DNA of 64,000 nucleotides from Stomoxys calcitrans (taxonomy: Eukaryota > Arthropoda > Insecta > Diptera > Muscidae). The stretch is taken from assembly GCF_963082655.1 (NCBI RefSeq), contig NC_081552.1, forward strand, positions 3,703,648-3,767,647, given 5' to 3'. Of the stretch, positions 1 to 16,886 are shown piece after piece (within the stretch, counting starts at the first letter, position 1; every line of letters starts with the position of its first letter). A program made the position numbers and the translations under genes. Below the pieces are notes generated by a model, which was not told the DNA's origin, made no database searches, and saw only the letters and a program-made list of their open reading frames with translations.

Positions 1-373
1 CAAAAACCACATTTCATATCCAGAAATTACGAAATTTGGAAGAGATCCTTTTGCCCTTGTAACAGTATGCACTCTTAGAAACGAGAGTTTCTGCACGCAG
101 AAACGAAAATATGTAAAATAATTTTGAGTTTTCCCCCTCAATTTTTTCGTAATTATTGTAACTTGGTATTTATATATTGGGAAAATCAACAAAAACCTGA
201 GATCAGTCTACCAACCTACCAAGAGAACAATAACCTACAAATTTCGTCGGAAAACTACCTGCTGGTGAGCATAAAATGATTGCTGACCCTATTTTACATT
301 TTGAGCAATACTCACGAGGACTCACATTGACCATAACTGAATAGAAGACACACACAGCTACAGTTCAAAGTTA

Positions 374-1756
374 TGAGAACTGTAAACCACCTTTTGTCAC
401 AATCGGGTGAAATGCGCAATTTATGCACTCATAGCAGCTATGTCGAAATATGGGCCGAAATTTGGACCAAATTCGGCATGGACATTAAGTGGTCTAATTG
501 AACCATATAGGACAGAGATGTCGAACACCCTAACATATTACATGTCAAATTTCAGCGAAATCGGATAATAAATAGTAGAGACCTTGAATCGAGAGATCGG
601 TCTATATGTTCCCGAGTTCTCATATACAAGTAACAGTTTCAGCGAAATCAGGCATAACTGAACTGAACCATATTTAACCGGCAGATCGGTCTATATGACA
701 GCTATATCTAAATAAAAAAAAAAGCTTTTATGGGCTTAAGACCCTTTATCGGCAGATCGGTCTATATGGCAATCATATTTTGTCAATGTTTCAAATTTCA
801 GCGAAATCGGGTAAAAATTAAGCTCTTATGAGCTTTGCACGCATTATCGGCAGATCGGTCTATATGGCAGCTATATCTAACTATAGTCCGAACTGAACCA
901 TATTTAAATCGGATGTGGTGGCTTAAAACAATTCACTGCTTCAAATTTCAGCGAAAACGGGTAATAAATAAAGCTTTTATGGGCTTCAGACCGTTTATCG
1001 GCAGATCGGTCTAAATGACATATATATCTAAATATTGTCCGATCTTAACAATATTTGGGTCGGATGTTGAAAAGCTTAAAACAACCCACTATTTCAAATT
1101 TCAGAGAAATTGGGTAATAAACGCAGCTTTTATGGGTTTCAGACCCATAACCGGCAGATCGGTCTATATGACAGCTATATCCAAATAAAAAATAAAGCTT
1201 TTATGGGCTTTAGGCCCTTTATCGACGGATCGGTCTATATGGCAGCTATATTTATATATAGTCCGGTCCGAACCATATTTGGGTCGGATGTTTCAAATTT
1301 CAACGAAATCGGTTAAAAAATAAAGCGCTTTGAGCTTTAGACCCTTTATTGGCAGATCGGTCTAATTTGGGTCGGATGTCGGGAGGCTTAAAACCAATAA
1401 CTGCTTCAAATTTCGTCGAAGTTGGGTAATAAACGAAGCTTTTACGGGCTTTAGACCCTTTATCGGCAGCCAGGTCTATATGGCAGCTATATCCAAAAAT
1501 GATCCGATTTGGTTTGTTCAAGAACTTAACCTACGTGCAGCAAAAAGACGTATCTGTACCAAATTTCAGCTCAATATCTAAATTTTTGAAGGCTGTAGAG
1601 TGATTACAACAGACGGTTAGACACACGGACATCGTTAAATCGTCTTAGAATTTTACGACGATCCGAAATATATATACGTTGTAGGGTCGGAAATGGGTAT
1701 TTCGATGTGTTGCAAACGGAATGACTAAATGAATATCCTATGATGGTGGGTAAAAC
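374..1756. repeat. 153-bp-period dispersed repeat, block 1 (degraded)
   Basis: The motif ATCGGTCTATATGGCAGCTA recurs many times, each time in a unit reading 'aaatttcagcgaaatcgg', 'aataaa', 'cttttatgggc', 'atcggcagatcgg'. Full units are about 151-153 bp (anchors at 857, 1008 and 1161); others are internally deleted to 71-127 bp. The block ends near 1750 in a 'ggtgggta' motif typical of one terminus of the family. Small ORFs here are repeat shadows. The first 370 bp of the window show nothing I recognise. Confidence 0.8.
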
Positions 1757-1849
1757 AATGGAAGTAAGTCTGACATTTTGAACAGACGGAGACAGAAAGC
1801 ACGCACGTCACTGATAAAATCAATTTTCATCCAAAAATAGAAAGCAAGT

Positions 1850-2805
1850 GCAAACAAGTAAAAAGGCGTTAAGTTCGGCCGGGTCGAACTTTGGATACCC
1901 ACCACATCTGGTATATATGTAAACCACCTTTCGTCAAAATCCGGTGCAAATGCATACCTTATGCCCCATAGCAGCTATATCGAAATATTTTCCCATTTGG
2001 ACTAAATACTAATAAGTACAAATCATTGTTCAATTGTGTATAACAAAATATTTATCTTTCTAGGAGCTATATCTAAAAATAAACCGATCTGAACCATATG
2101 CGACACGGATGTCGAAAAGTCTAACATAAGTCACTGTTGCAAATTTCAGTGAAATCGGATTATAAATGCGCCTTTTATGGCCCCAAAGCCTTAAATCGAG
2201 AGATCGGTCTATATTGCAGCTATATCCAAATCTGGACCGATCTGAGCCAAATTGAAGAAGAATGTCAAAGGGCCTAACATAGCTCACTGTCCGAAATTAC
2301 AGCAAAATCGGATAATAAATGTGGCTTTTATGGGCCTAAGATCCTAAATCGGAGGATTGGTCTATATGGCAGATATAACCAAATCTAGACCGATCTGAGC
2401 CATATTAACAAAGGAGGTCGAAGGGCCCAACACAACTCACTGTTCCAAATTTCAGTAAAATCGAATAACAAATGTGGCTTTTATGGGCCTAGGGCCTAAA
2501 TCGGCGGATCGGTTTATATGGGGGCTATATCAATATATAGTCCGATATAGCCCATCTTCGAACTTAACCTGCTTATGGTCAAAAAAAATAATCTGTGCAA
2601 AATGTCAGCTCAATGCCTCTATTTTAAAGACTGGAGCGTGATTTCAACAGACAGGCGGACGGACATGGCTAGATCGTCTTAGATTTTTGCGCTGATCAAG
2701 TATATACTTCATAGGGTCGGTAATGGTTTGGTGTTGGTGTTGCAAACAGAATGACAACATGAATATAACCCCATCCTTCGGTGGTGGGTATAAAAACAGG
2801 TAAAA
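1850..2805. repeat. 153-bp-period dispersed repeat, block 2
   Basis: One end has the family terminus, CAAGTAAAAAGGCG followed by the palindrome-rich TTCGGCCGGGTCGAA. The other end is GGTGGGTATAAAAA. Internal anchors (GGTCTATAT or variants) lie at 2206, 2359 and 2511, spaced 153 and 152 bp. It has the same layout as the element at 36895-38343 but fewer units. Non-coding. Confidence 0.8.
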
Positions 2806-3776
2806 GAGTGTTAAATTTGGCCGGGCCGAATCTTGGGAAACCACCACCATGGATTCTGCAAAAAAATTTTACAAAATAAATTTGTAGGGCATAATTTTAT
2901 TCTACATACCAAACTTCTGTCAAACCAGCAAAAATTATAACTCATGGGAACCAAACAAGGATGATCGGGAGATCGGTTTATATGGGAGCTATATCACGTT
3001 ATTGATCGATTTGGCCCACTTGCAATCCCCAACAACCTACATTTCAAAATTTCAAGCGGCTAGCTTTACGCATTCGATCTCTATTGTGATTTCGACAGAC
3101 GGACGGACCTTCCGTTTGTAACACCTCGTCATTCCGTTTGTAACACCTCGAAATGTGGATCTAAGGCCCCATAAAGTATAGATATTTTTGATCGTCTCGA
3201 CATTCTGAGTCGATATAGGCATGTCCGTCCGTGTGTCGAAATCACGATAGCGGTCCAACGCGTAATGAAATTTTGCACACATACTTCTTATTGATGTAGG
3301 TCGTAGCGAATTGCAAATGGGCCATATCGGTTCAGATTTGGATATAGCCCTAATATAAACCGATTTAACTTCTTAAGCCATTAGAAGCCTCTATTTTCAT
3401 CCGATTTGACTGAAATTTGGAACTAAGACTTGAGTTGAGTTGAGTTGCCAAGTATGATTCGAATAGATCTACAAATAGATATAGCCCCCATATAAACCGA
3501 TCCTCGGATTTGACTTCTTGAGCCCTTAGAAGCCCGAAATTTTGATCCGATTTGGCTGCAATTTGGCCCAAACCCCTATCTTATGACTTACAACATCAGT
3601 GCCAAGTTCTGTCAATATGGTGATATAGTACCAATATGACTTCCCCTAAGTACTGATTTGACTTCTTGAAATAATTCAAATACAAACTCAGTTAATAAGG
3701 GTACATTTTTAGCAGAATCCATGGTGGTGGGTACCCAAGATAAGGTCCGACCGAAATCAGCACGCTTTTACTTGTT
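2806..3776. repeat. sister repeat family, two end-bearing halves in inverted orientation
   Basis: Both outer ends carry the same terminus in opposite orientation: AGGTAAAAGAGTG with GGCCGGGCCGAA at the left, and CACGCTTTTACTTG at the right. The middle (about 3100-3160) has a duplicated 'ccgtttgtaacacctcg'. The body uses the sister unit ('gacttcttgagcccttagaag', 'cccatataaaccgat'), as at 43476-44366. It looks like two elements joined tail to tail by deletion or nested insertion. Confidence 0.65.
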
Positions 3777-4796
3777 TCTTGCTCTCTTGCGTTTTCCTTT
3801 TGAAAAATCCCATCTCGATATCGAGTTTGATTATCCCAAACAGTCAAAATAGGACAATTGTACAAATTTTAATATAATATTGAGAATACTACTTGGGGAT
3901 TTTTTATGCAAATTGTATGTTGTAGGTTTTCCGTTTATTGTATATGTTCTTGTTAATATACTTTAATATTATATTATTATAATAATATAATTGTAATGTA
4001 AGGGGTTTGTTTTGTATTCTTTTTTGTATGTTTTTATTATTTATATATAAGTTAAATAAATTACAAATACTAGTAACATGTAAAACGGAGTTGGATCTTT
4101 TCTTCTGCATTTTGAGAAAGGGTTTCGCTACAAAATTTTAACAATATTGTAAAGATTATCGTTTTTACTTCTTTTCTATATTGCTTTTGTTCTTGTTTTT
4201 CTTTTTTTGAAGGACATACAGTGCTTTCTTTCTTGGATTTCTCATTGATTGAGTGCGTTTTTAAAAAACTCACGCTTAAAAATGAAAAAAATCTTTCTTT
4301 AATTTCCCTAAAAAAATTTCATTTGGTTTTTTCATTACATGCTGAACTTATGTGTAAGAAGACTATAATTTCGGGGTTGGAAAATAAAAGGAAATAGGTT
4401 TTAAATATTAAAGTCAAAAGTCGCATGCAAAGTGTTGTTTCGATTTTCTTTTTGTTTATGTTGCAAATGTAAATGGCTGTCGCTTTTGGTTTGACTAAGT
4501 GATTTTTCTTTCGAAAGGAAGTGAGGGGAAATGGTGTTTTGGGGGGAAGGGCCAAAGTGGCAGGACCTGGGGAAAAATATTAAGTGTTTCGTCTGTGTCG
4601 TCTCTTTTGTGGTCAATTGTTAATACTTAATAAATGCTACAAAAGCTTCCGTTGCTTATTATTGTTGTTCGTTTATGGTTCTGTTTTTGCTTTTCTCACT
4701 GTATGAATGAAGGATAGTAGAGTAAACAAGGTGGATCAGCGCTTTTGATAGTATCCGGGTGTATAGGTGTGTGTGTGTGTGTTTGCATAGTGGAAT
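3777..4796 (-). other. AT-rich 3' flank, probable Synd 3' UTR
   Basis: This stretch lies directly downstream of the Synd stop codon on the minus strand. It is AT-rich with no supported ORF. A minus-strand AATAAA (plus 'tttatt' near 3947) is one possible polyadenylation signal. A GT dinucleotide run lies at about 4765-4785. The 3' UTR end cannot be fixed without transcript data. Confidence 0.4.
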
Positions 4797-8759
<3,963 letters not shown>

Positions 8760-8764
8760 TTTCT

Positions 8765-9204
8765 GCAATCATAAAAATGAAATTATTATTTGTTAACCCG
8801 ATGCTCATCTATAGTTATAAGAAAGGTAAATGCTGGCCTGTAAAATTCATCATCCAGTGCATATTGGAAATCAAGTTCATTTCAATACACATATGTGTAT
8901 ATTTTACCAGAGCTGGGTTCGGCGCTTATAGGGAAGTAGGTCAACGGATGTGTTCTAAGAGATAGAATTGCACTATATGCATGGAATGGTCTCAAACTGA
9001 ACTAAATTTTGATAATGGACATTGCTCCCACAAACAGTGAGACCTAATTGAACATATCCTAAAGTTGCACACAAGGTTTACCAGGAAACGTTTTCTGATG
9101 GTGCAGCAGAATTTTGAAAAAACATTGTAAGTAATTTTGCCCACAATTCAAGGATTAAAATCGGGTTATTTGGACTGTAGAAGAACATATAACACTTCAG
9201 CACA
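8765..9204. other. intron or 5' flank of Synd, no recognised feature
   Basis: This is part of the 5' UTR intron of Synd, inferred from the 3' splice site just upstream of its ATG. I see no coding or repeat signature that I can name. Confidence 0.4.
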
Positions 9205-9935
9205 AATTTATTGATTTATTTATTCATTGAGAACATGTAACAAAAATCCACAAAAATGGCCAATGTAGATAATTTCAATGGGCTACTCATTAGGGTGTTT
9301 AACAGTTAACAACAATAATTAAGTAACAAATACTTAATGTCTTAGAATATTTAACAACAACAAATAACAACTGATCCATGTTTAAATAATACTTTTCTTG
9401 AAAGAGACTTTACATTTTAAAATAATTTAAATTTAGTATTTAATTATATAAGTACAATAGAAAGCTACACATTGGTCTTTTTTATGGTACAATTAAAAAA
9501 AACTTATTTTATTCACAATTTTCGCAAAGATAGAGAAATAAAACCATGGCAATAACGCATCTAAGTTCCCAAAAATGCAATGCAACAACAAGAATTAAAG
9601 CAGCATAAACCATTTTTTAAATGTGCAATATATAAACTTTAATAGTCTGATTGTGACAATAGACGTATTTACCGCCACACTTCTAAAGTACTCACAAAGT
9701 TTACCACGATACGAATTATTGCTAAGAGAAATTTGTTTTAATGTACCAGGTAGGCGGTTAAAAAGTCTGGCTACTCGAAGCACGAATGAATTAGTCATAA
9801 AACCCCTAATACTGGGCAATATCAGTTGGTTAGCCCTGCGTGACCGGGTAAAACTGAACAATTCGACAAAAAAGGTGGAGATTGCGGAATCAAAACCTTT
9901 CGAAATAATATTAATCAGCGAATGTCAATAAAATG
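9205..9935 (-). mobile_element. LINE 3'-end remnant
   Basis: A minus-strand reading frame (9595-9861) contains 'SFVLRVARLFNRLPGTLKQ'. It resembles the C-terminal tail of Jockey/CR1-type reverse-transcriptase ORFs ('..RVARLFNSLP..'). The 3' side toward 9205 is a degenerate TTTA/TTTATT tract, like the 3' end of LINE-B at 60840. 5'-truncated and dead. Confidence 0.6.
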
Positions 9936-11099
9936 CCAAATGAGCAACCTAAAAAACGTTGAACATGTGGAGAAATATGATCAAATCGTTTAACGGAATA
10001 CAGGTAACGAAATCCAATAAAAAAAGCTTTCAGTCACTTGAGCAGAAAAATCGAGAAAATCGTCTAATTGTTGGCACATCGGGTTGGCACATATTAGGCG
10101 TGGATGGTAGAGTACGTTACATAACTTCGAAAGATCAATCTGTATTCGAGTGACCAGGTGTTGGAATGTATTGCTCGCCGAGTTAATAATCTTTTCACAC
10201 TCGAGGAGGCTTATTAGGCATTAGGAAGTGAAGTCGTGGTTTTAATTTCTCCAGATTATGAGTCTATTCCATTTTTCAGATGGACCGATGAGCGGTATCG
10301 AGCGGAGGGTCTCAGTGAGAAGCCGGTTGGCAGAGGCTCTCGCCTAAATACTGAGTGCTTGTGATTCTGGATATGCCAAGACGAGTTATTTGCGTTTTTA
10401 AATAAGCTTTGTAAAATGTCCCTTTGTTGTAAACCTCCAAAACTCCCTGCCGTAAGCAGAAATCGCTCCGCCGTACGCTATTGCATCTTGGCTATTACGT
10501 CTTGGCAGTGAAACCGAGATTTCCCTAGGAAAGATGATATCTCGCGTGCGCCAGAGAAACATTCTTATTTGAAAAATTCCCGAGCGGTGAGTTGGGCGGG
10601 GAGGGTGAAGTCCCTGTAGAAAATAATTCAACCCGCCTGTTCTGTTTAAAAATTTCTTAACAACTAAATTTATTTGTTCATGTCTTTAACATTCAATTTT
10701 AAATTTGAATTCTTTAACACAATTTGATAAATTTAAAATGAAGTGTATGCTACATCCCCAAGTTTGTTGCTCTCTTCAATCAGTCGCCATCATGCTCTGG
10801 TCCTCGCCGTCGAGAGCTACTTTTGTAACGGTCGCTCACTTGTTGCTAGGTGCCTTCCGCGCTTGCTTTGAAATGCCTCCTCACTGAATCGTTTCTGGCC
10901 GTAGTTCTATTCTGTCGTCGGTTAACATTTCGGGATTATGAAAGAGTCGCTAAACACAGAAATGGACTTCAACGGATTATCAGAACTCCGGAAAATATCG
11001 AAAGAGAGAGGCAGTCAGTTGTGCGTTCTCCCCGGCGTTCGGCTCGCAAGCACGCAGCTGCTGTGGGAATTTATGGCACCAGTGTTCGACGAAGTCTCC
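9936..11099. other. intergenic, includes a fragment of a shared repeat at about 10250-10395
   Basis: The segment around 10285-10395 ('ggtctcagtgagaag', 'aatactgagtgc', 'atatgccaagacgagttatt') matches 49360-49475. In inverted orientation it also matches 11815-11925 and 53625-53730. This is a low-copy dispersed repeat, probably LINE-derived. The rest has no supportable feature. Confidence 0.5.
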
Positions 11100-11109
11100 A
11101 TTTTGTTCA

Positions 11110-11925
11110 ACCGTCAATTTATTGTTGTTATTGCAGTGTGTTGTACACTCAGGCGGCAGCCCTTGCCTGCATAGCACAACAACTGTTTTGCATGCCATCA
11201 CCGCACACATTTGCCGTAGCTTTAATCAGCCCAGGCCATGTGATACGTAGCACTGGACCTATCGAAGACATTCGATATGGTCAGCCATGCCAAACTATTT
11301 AAGGATATCGCCAACACGTTCCTCCAGCCAGGCCTGAAACGCTGGGTCGCGAATTATCTTGTGGTCGCCAGTCATTTGTGGAATTTAAGGTTAAGAAGTC
11401 GAAGCACCGTAGAGTGAAACAGGGAGGTGGGATGATATCTCCGAGGTGGGATGATATCTCCGGCACTGTTCAATTTCGAAGAAATGATTTCGACCATCAA
11501 GTGTACCAAAATACTTGGCGTCACATTTGACAGCTCTTACACATTCTCCCCAAACTTGCCGGCAGCACTTGGGGTGCTGACAAAGAAACCTTGTTGACCA
11601 CGTACAAAGCAATTGGCCGGTCTGTGGTAAATTATGTAGCGCCAGTGTGGTCTCGTCAGCTCTGTGACACGCAGTGAATTAATATTCAGATCTGTCAAAA
11701 TGCCGCCCTTCGAACTGCGAGGGCTTTCTCCTCAGTTCTCATGTTCTCGCCAAGCTACAGTAGGAGAGCAAGCTCGTTCCCGTCCAAAGGATAGATCGCC
11801 GCTGGAACAGGGTGGCCATTGGTTATTTACAGGCGCCATTAACTCGCCTTGTCATATCGAGCACCATAGGCACTCAGTATTTGTGCAAGAGCCGGCGACG
11901 CCCGACTACTCCGTATGGTGTATTC
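11110..11925 (+). mobile_element. LINE-E (Jockey-like) ORF2 debris with flanking fragments
   Basis: Broken plus-strand frames translate to reverse-transcriptase-like pieces. One around 11330-11460 reads like 'WVANYLVV' then 'GGMISPALFNF'. Another at 11500-11650 reads like 'ILGVTFDSSYTFSPN' and 'TYKAIGRSVV'. The latter matches the intact-looking stretch of LINE-E at 48510-48660. Several stops and deletions. At 11128-11172 there is an antisense piece of the CAA-tailed short element. 11815-11925 matches the repeat fragments at 49290 and 53625. Confidence 0.7.
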
Positions 11926-12700
11926 CACAATTTCCATCTATTTGTGCACTTGTTCAAAAATACAACTATATAGCGATTATCTATTGTTTGTCGTCCAACA
12001 AATCGCATATAAATGTTCAATTTGTTGAAAAATGTAATTTTTTGAGCTGAACGATACCTACAAATAGATATTCTGTAGATCGTAGATCGATTTTGCGAAG
12101 TCCTTTCGTCCGTCCAAATTTAAATTTGGCTTTTGGTTACAAAAAGTCTCGACCAAAAATCTAGGATTGATCTACGGTGGTGGTAATCTATGATTCGGAT
12201 TGAACAAACTTAACTTTTATACACCTCTTTAAGTTATTTATAAAATGAATTGTTTGTTTTTGTTATACACGTTTTATTTTTGTTTTTTTTTTATGAAAAA
12301 TTTTGTGCCTAATTTTGGGCCAATTTAAACTTTTTTTACGTTACTTATGTAAAAAACAGAAAGTTATTGTATGCTTTTGTTTTTGTTACTCTTAGTTTTT
12401 TTGTTCGTTTTTTTAGAATAAAATCGAAAAAAAAATCGCTACTTTTTGTACGACTGCTACTTTTTTTACAATTTACACTTTTTGTGCCACTGTTTGAAAA
12501 TTTCACTAAGTAGTTGTGCAAGTGCCGGTTTCTTATTTCAGCTACATCAGCATGTCTTCTATTTTAAAAAGAAGACAAATTTTAAAGGTTTACGTAAAAC
12601 AGATGAAGCAAAAAAAGCTACACAACATGACTTAATATTAATATATAATATCGAATTTCAAATAAAGATCTGCACCTACGATAAACACCTGTCGAGAATC
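11926..12700. other. T-rich intergenic DNA
   Basis: Long poly-T and AT-rich tracts, especially 12260-12480. No feature recognised. Confidence 0.4.
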
Positions 12701-12702
12701 CC

Positions 12703-12797
12703 ATGGCAGCTGGTTGTACGTACCGGATTGACCCGACGGAGTTCTTTATCGGTAAGGGCTGCCGCCTCTGTGTGTAACACACTGCTACAACAACAAC
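12703..12797 (+). repeat. short CAA-tailed element, copy 1
   Basis: About 95 bp, running from CCCATGGCAGC through 'cggattgacccgacgg' and 'aagggctgccgcc' to a tail 'acactgctacaacaacaac'. The same unit appears at 12826, 46826 and, inverted, at 55588 and 57391. Confidence 0.8.
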
Positions 12798-12825
12798 CAT
12801 CCTGTCGATATAGAAATCCGGCAAA

Positions 12826-12923
12826 CCCATGGCAGCCTGTTGCACGTACAGGATTGAACCGATGGAATCATTCATCGGTAAGAACTGCCGCCTCAGTGTA
12901 CAGCACACTGCTACAACAACATA
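12826..12923 (+). repeat. short CAA-tailed element, copy 2
   Basis: A second, more diverged copy in direct orientation, 29 bp after the first. It has the same head (CCCATGGCAGCC) and the same 'acactgctacaacaaca' tail. Confidence 0.8.
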
Positions 12924-13494
12924 GAAATCCGAGGAAAAAATGCACTTGTTTAGGTCATATTCTACGTGGACCGAGGTGATACCCTAGAAACAAAAGGAAC
13001 CGCCGTACAAAAAGAGAGTTGAAATCAACTTATGCCCTATGTTCACGCTGAAATTTTACTATTGGTCTTATTATTTTTAATATAGGGTATTTGCTCCTAA
13101 GTTCGGTATGTACCAGTAGTCGATACTTTTGTTTTTAAACTCAAATAACTAAGAATATTTAAAACTTTCTATTTTAAAAAAATGGTCAATAAACATCAAT
13201 AATATGCTCGGCTCTACTTGTAAACAAAAATATTTGAACTGAGATTACAGATAATGGCATAAATACACCTTTAGTGAGAAGTGTCCATCAACAAGTGCAA
13301 AAGTGCCTCCTCTTAAGAAAAAAATTAGTGGAAGTGTCAAATAAATAAGTTAAAAAATCATAGACAATTTTAAAATGTTTGATCACAAATAGCTTGTAAT
13401 GGTAAAGGACAATCAAAAGAACATTTTAGTTATAAAAATTGGATTTTTAGTAGTCGGCATTTGAGTGCCGAGTGAAAAATGGCTCTTTTGCGCC
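12924..13494. other. intergenic, nothing recognised
   Basis: AT-rich sequence without a supportable ORF or repeat match inside the window. Confidence 0.4.
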
Positions 13495-13580
13495 CTTCCG
13501 AAATCGAATTGGCAGATCGGTTTATAAGGAAGGAATATCAATATATTGTCCGACGTAGCCTATCTACATTTAGTAATCTG
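13495..13580. repeat. fragment of the 153-bp-period family
   Basis: 'tggcagatcggtttataagg' followed by 'atatcaatatattgtccga' and 'tagcc' matches the terminal unit of the 153-bp-period elements (compare 2500-2560 and 38045-38100). Confidence 0.6.
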
Positions 13581-13589
13581 TAGTATGTT

Positions 13590-13668
13590 GAAGGCCTCCG
13601 TGGCACAGAAGTTACTTGTCGAGCTATGAATTTCAATCTCCGGACTCGAATCCTGACCAGAAAAATCC
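13590..13668 (+). repeat. tRNA-like SINE fragment
   Basis: An A-box-like CCGTGGCACAGAAG is followed about 35 nt later by a B-box-like GGACTCGAATCC. A complete cloverleaf does not form (no acceptor pairing). This suggests a tRNA-derived SINE or pseudo-tRNA rather than a working tRNA gene. Confidence 0.4.
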
Positions 13669-14927
13669 GAAAATATGTCCCTTAATTCAATTATTTTGTA
13701 ACGCTGCAGCCTCTTAATATTAAGACCTGAAACTTGGCACAGATTATTTTTTTACCCAGTGTGGTGTTCAGTTCAATTATTGAGGTCCATTTTCGAACTA
13801 AATCTTTATAGAACACCTTTATAACCGATCACCCTGTTTAACGTTTTCAGCTCAGAAAAGGAATATTTTTTACACAATTTGTTCGAAATTTCCAAAAATG
13901 TGTGAAATTAGATCTCCTTTTATTCGAAAATGGTCTATAACATATCAGATTTTAATATAGCTGCCACGAAAATCGATCTCGGAATTTAAGGTTTTGAGCA
14001 TATAAAGGCAAATTTTTAAGCTAATTTCGCAAGTTTTGTATAAATGCGTTGTAGAGAGATTTTAATGAAATTTGCAACATCCTTTCCTAATGCGGTCCAC
14101 ACCGAATCTAAGTTGAATTTTGCATTTATATATACCGATCTCCAAATGAGAAATATATCTATGGTTAGGGACATCTAATTTTGTATCGGGTGAGCTTATG
14201 ATTTTTTTTTTGTGTGTTTTCGTTATTTTTTTATAAAGTGTGTGAGTTTATAAAATAAAAACATTTGTATTAAAATATAAATAATTAATATTTTCTCTAC
14301 CAATATACAATATGTCGACTTTGGGAACTTACTACTCGTGAAAAATAACTTTTTTTAAAAAATTTGAAATTTAACAAAATTGATAAAAGAAATTGCAATT
14401 TTTGGTTAATTCTGTTTTTGATGTATTAACCAAAGATTGCAATTGCAACAAAATTTCCATATGTGAAAACCAAATTTCAATTGAATTGAACATTTGTAGC
14501 CGGAAAAAGAATGGATTGAAGAAGGCAAAATTATTAAACTGCCGTCTACGGGTACACTTACCCTATAAAATATAATAAATAAAGGACACACATGTGTACA
14601 TAAAATGTATTATCTGAATCTAACCTGAATCTGAATCTTGCTAATATGCAGCTTTAAAAAACATTACTACTCTTCTCTACTAGTATATCCATTTTTCATT
14701 AGTACATAGATAAGAATCCACAATCACGCGTTGAAGTCTGTAGTAATAAGAAGGCCGATTATAAATTCCACAGAATTTCCATGTTGCGTTTTCACAAAAA
14801 TACTGTTTAGTAGATGAGGGGAAATATCCATGAAACGAATTTGGCCCAATATTCAAAGACCCCACGTTTGCAGCCCACTCAGAAGTTTAACAAAACTAAA
14901 CTAAATACACAGTAATCCTCACTAATA
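13669..14927. other. AT-rich intergenic DNA
   Basis: No gene or named repeat recognised. Short ORFs here show no codon structure or motif. Confidence 0.4.
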
Positions 14928-15163
14928 TTGGTTGCGCAAAAAGTAATTGCGGATTTTTCATATAGTCGGCGTTGACAAATTTTTTCACAGCTTGTGACTC
15001 TGTAATTGCATTCTTTCTTCTGTCAGTTATCAGCTGTTTCTTTTAGCTTGCTTTAGAAAAAAAGTGTAAAAAAAGTATATTTGATTAAAGTTCATTCTAA
15101 GCTTTATTAAAAATGCATTTACTTTCTTTTAAAAAATCCGCAATTACTTTTTGGGCAACCCAA
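14928..15163. mobile_element. mariner-type MITE, copy A
   Basis: A 236-bp element flanked by TA on both sides. Its long terminal inverted repeats begin TTGGGTTGCCCAAAAAGTAA, with two differences at the left end here. It has no coding capacity. The interior matches copies at 16887 and 47260, which are in the opposite orientation. The TA target and TIR are typical of mariner/Tc1 non-autonomous elements. Confidence 0.85.
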
Positions 15164-16886
15164 TATTTCTATTAATTATGCAATTAGATGGATCAACTTG
15201 CAATAGCAACTAAAATTTCTGTATGATTTCTAGATTTTTTTTTTTTTGAAAATTAAAACGTCGAAATGTGTTTCTTTTCCTAGATAGGTAGGTAAATAAA
15301 TTCTCCCAAAAAATGTATCCAATAGAAAACTAACGCTTTGCTCAAGAATTTGCCCTTCTAGTCTTCGCCTTGAAATGATCTCTCACACGCTCATCCAAAC
15401 AATATCGGTGTTCTCTTCAAACAATCTCCAATTGAAAAAAAACTGTTATCAGAAGGAGATTGTGAACCCCCACCCATCCCAATGATAGAATTTAATATTT
15501 AATTAACTTTACAAAAACACCAACCAAACTATGAACTGTCGGAATAAAATCAACATTAGACAAGTTTCGAGTTTTCCTACCTGAGCTCCAAGTATTGGTG
15601 TTGGGGTTGGGGTGGGGTACTTGGGCAAACAAATATCTTATAGATACGCTGCTATCTTCGTACTTGAGCAAATTATTTGCGAAACGATGATGATGATGTT
15701 GATGATGATGACGACGACGTCGGCTGGCGCTAACCAACACACCTGATTACGTTTTAGATAATTTCTTAAGAATTTGAGCGATTTTGAAGATTTTTCCTGC
15801 CATTCACCAAACCAGGAATGGACTTACATAATTGGATAGTCTAAGCTGGAGGAGGGAGGGGCTTTAATCACTTGGCAATTCCGATGGTCTTTGAATTTAA
15901 AGTTGTTTTTTGTCTTGTCACACTAGCCGCAGCCACAGAGACGTCGGATAAATATCAAATTAAAATAACAATCAACAAATCGAACGACAAACAAACGACG
16001 AACACACGCACGCACACGGAAAGACAATTATATTACATTAAACATAAACGCTGGAAAAAATCAAAATTCAAATATTTTGTGCCTCGTAAAACAACAAGTT
16101 TAACTTGTTTTATCGAGCGTTGTTAGTTAAGCGTTTTTCCACACACAATACGAACCCGAAATCACATAGATTAAGCGTTTTGACGACCACCGCACCGAAC
16201 GGAATTTATTGATGGATTTTTTCACTGGACTCCTATTTGCTGCTGCTCTCCACCTTTTTTATATTTTTTATCTGACATTTATTTTTGGAATAACCACAAA
16301 CCGCACTTAACACACTTCCTATGCGGCTTTAAATGTGAGTTCACAATAATAAAAAGGACAACGTCAACAAAACAACGTTAAATTTAAACCTTCTGTGGGC
16401 ACCGAGCCAAGACGTCCACCCATAGCAAATGGAAACAAAAAATGAATAAAACAAATCTAATTTCTTCTGTCAAATATCGAAAACACGGAGCGCAATAGTG
16501 AAAATACCTCTCCATGCACAAACACTTATATACACATATAAATATGTAGATAAATTCACCCATACACCCAACATATACGCAAAGCAGACAAATTGCAACT
16601 ATTTGTACATTTTAACTTCGGTTTTCCACTTTCCATTACATCGAATTATGAATACGATAATTTTATCTTCATATTGATATAATTTAAATTTAAATTTGTG
16701 ACAAACCTTTCCCAAATCGTAAAAAAATCGCGACTTCTCTCTGCGTTGGAATTCTACTCTCTAACGAATAAGCTTGCCATATTGAAAATTTGATCTGCAC
16801 TGCCATATTGATAAACTCTAGGAAAATTTATACAAGGTAAAGTCATTTGCACAACAACACGAAATCAACTATACATCCAGGATGTA
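15164..16886. other. intergenic; possible upstream region of Synd
   Basis: 15660-16340 is less repeat-like than its surroundings, with GATGAT runs and CA-rich tracts. On the minus strand it contains a donor-like CAG|GTGTGT near 15741, which could be a Synd 5' UTR exon end. This is inference only; there is no coding evidence on either strand. Confidence 0.25.

Noticed and set aside
12446..12979. 177-aa plus ORF
   Set aside because: Consists of T-rich DNA plus two CAA-tailed repeat copies read in phase.
13590..13668. Functional tRNA gene
   Set aside because: A and B boxes are seen but acceptor and anticodon stems do not pair.
15872..16126. 84-aa plus ORF with hydrophobic start (MAIPMVFEFKVVFCLVTLAAA)
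   Set aside because: Looks like a signal peptide by chance. The rest is low-complexity CA/ACA-derived sequence without splice support.
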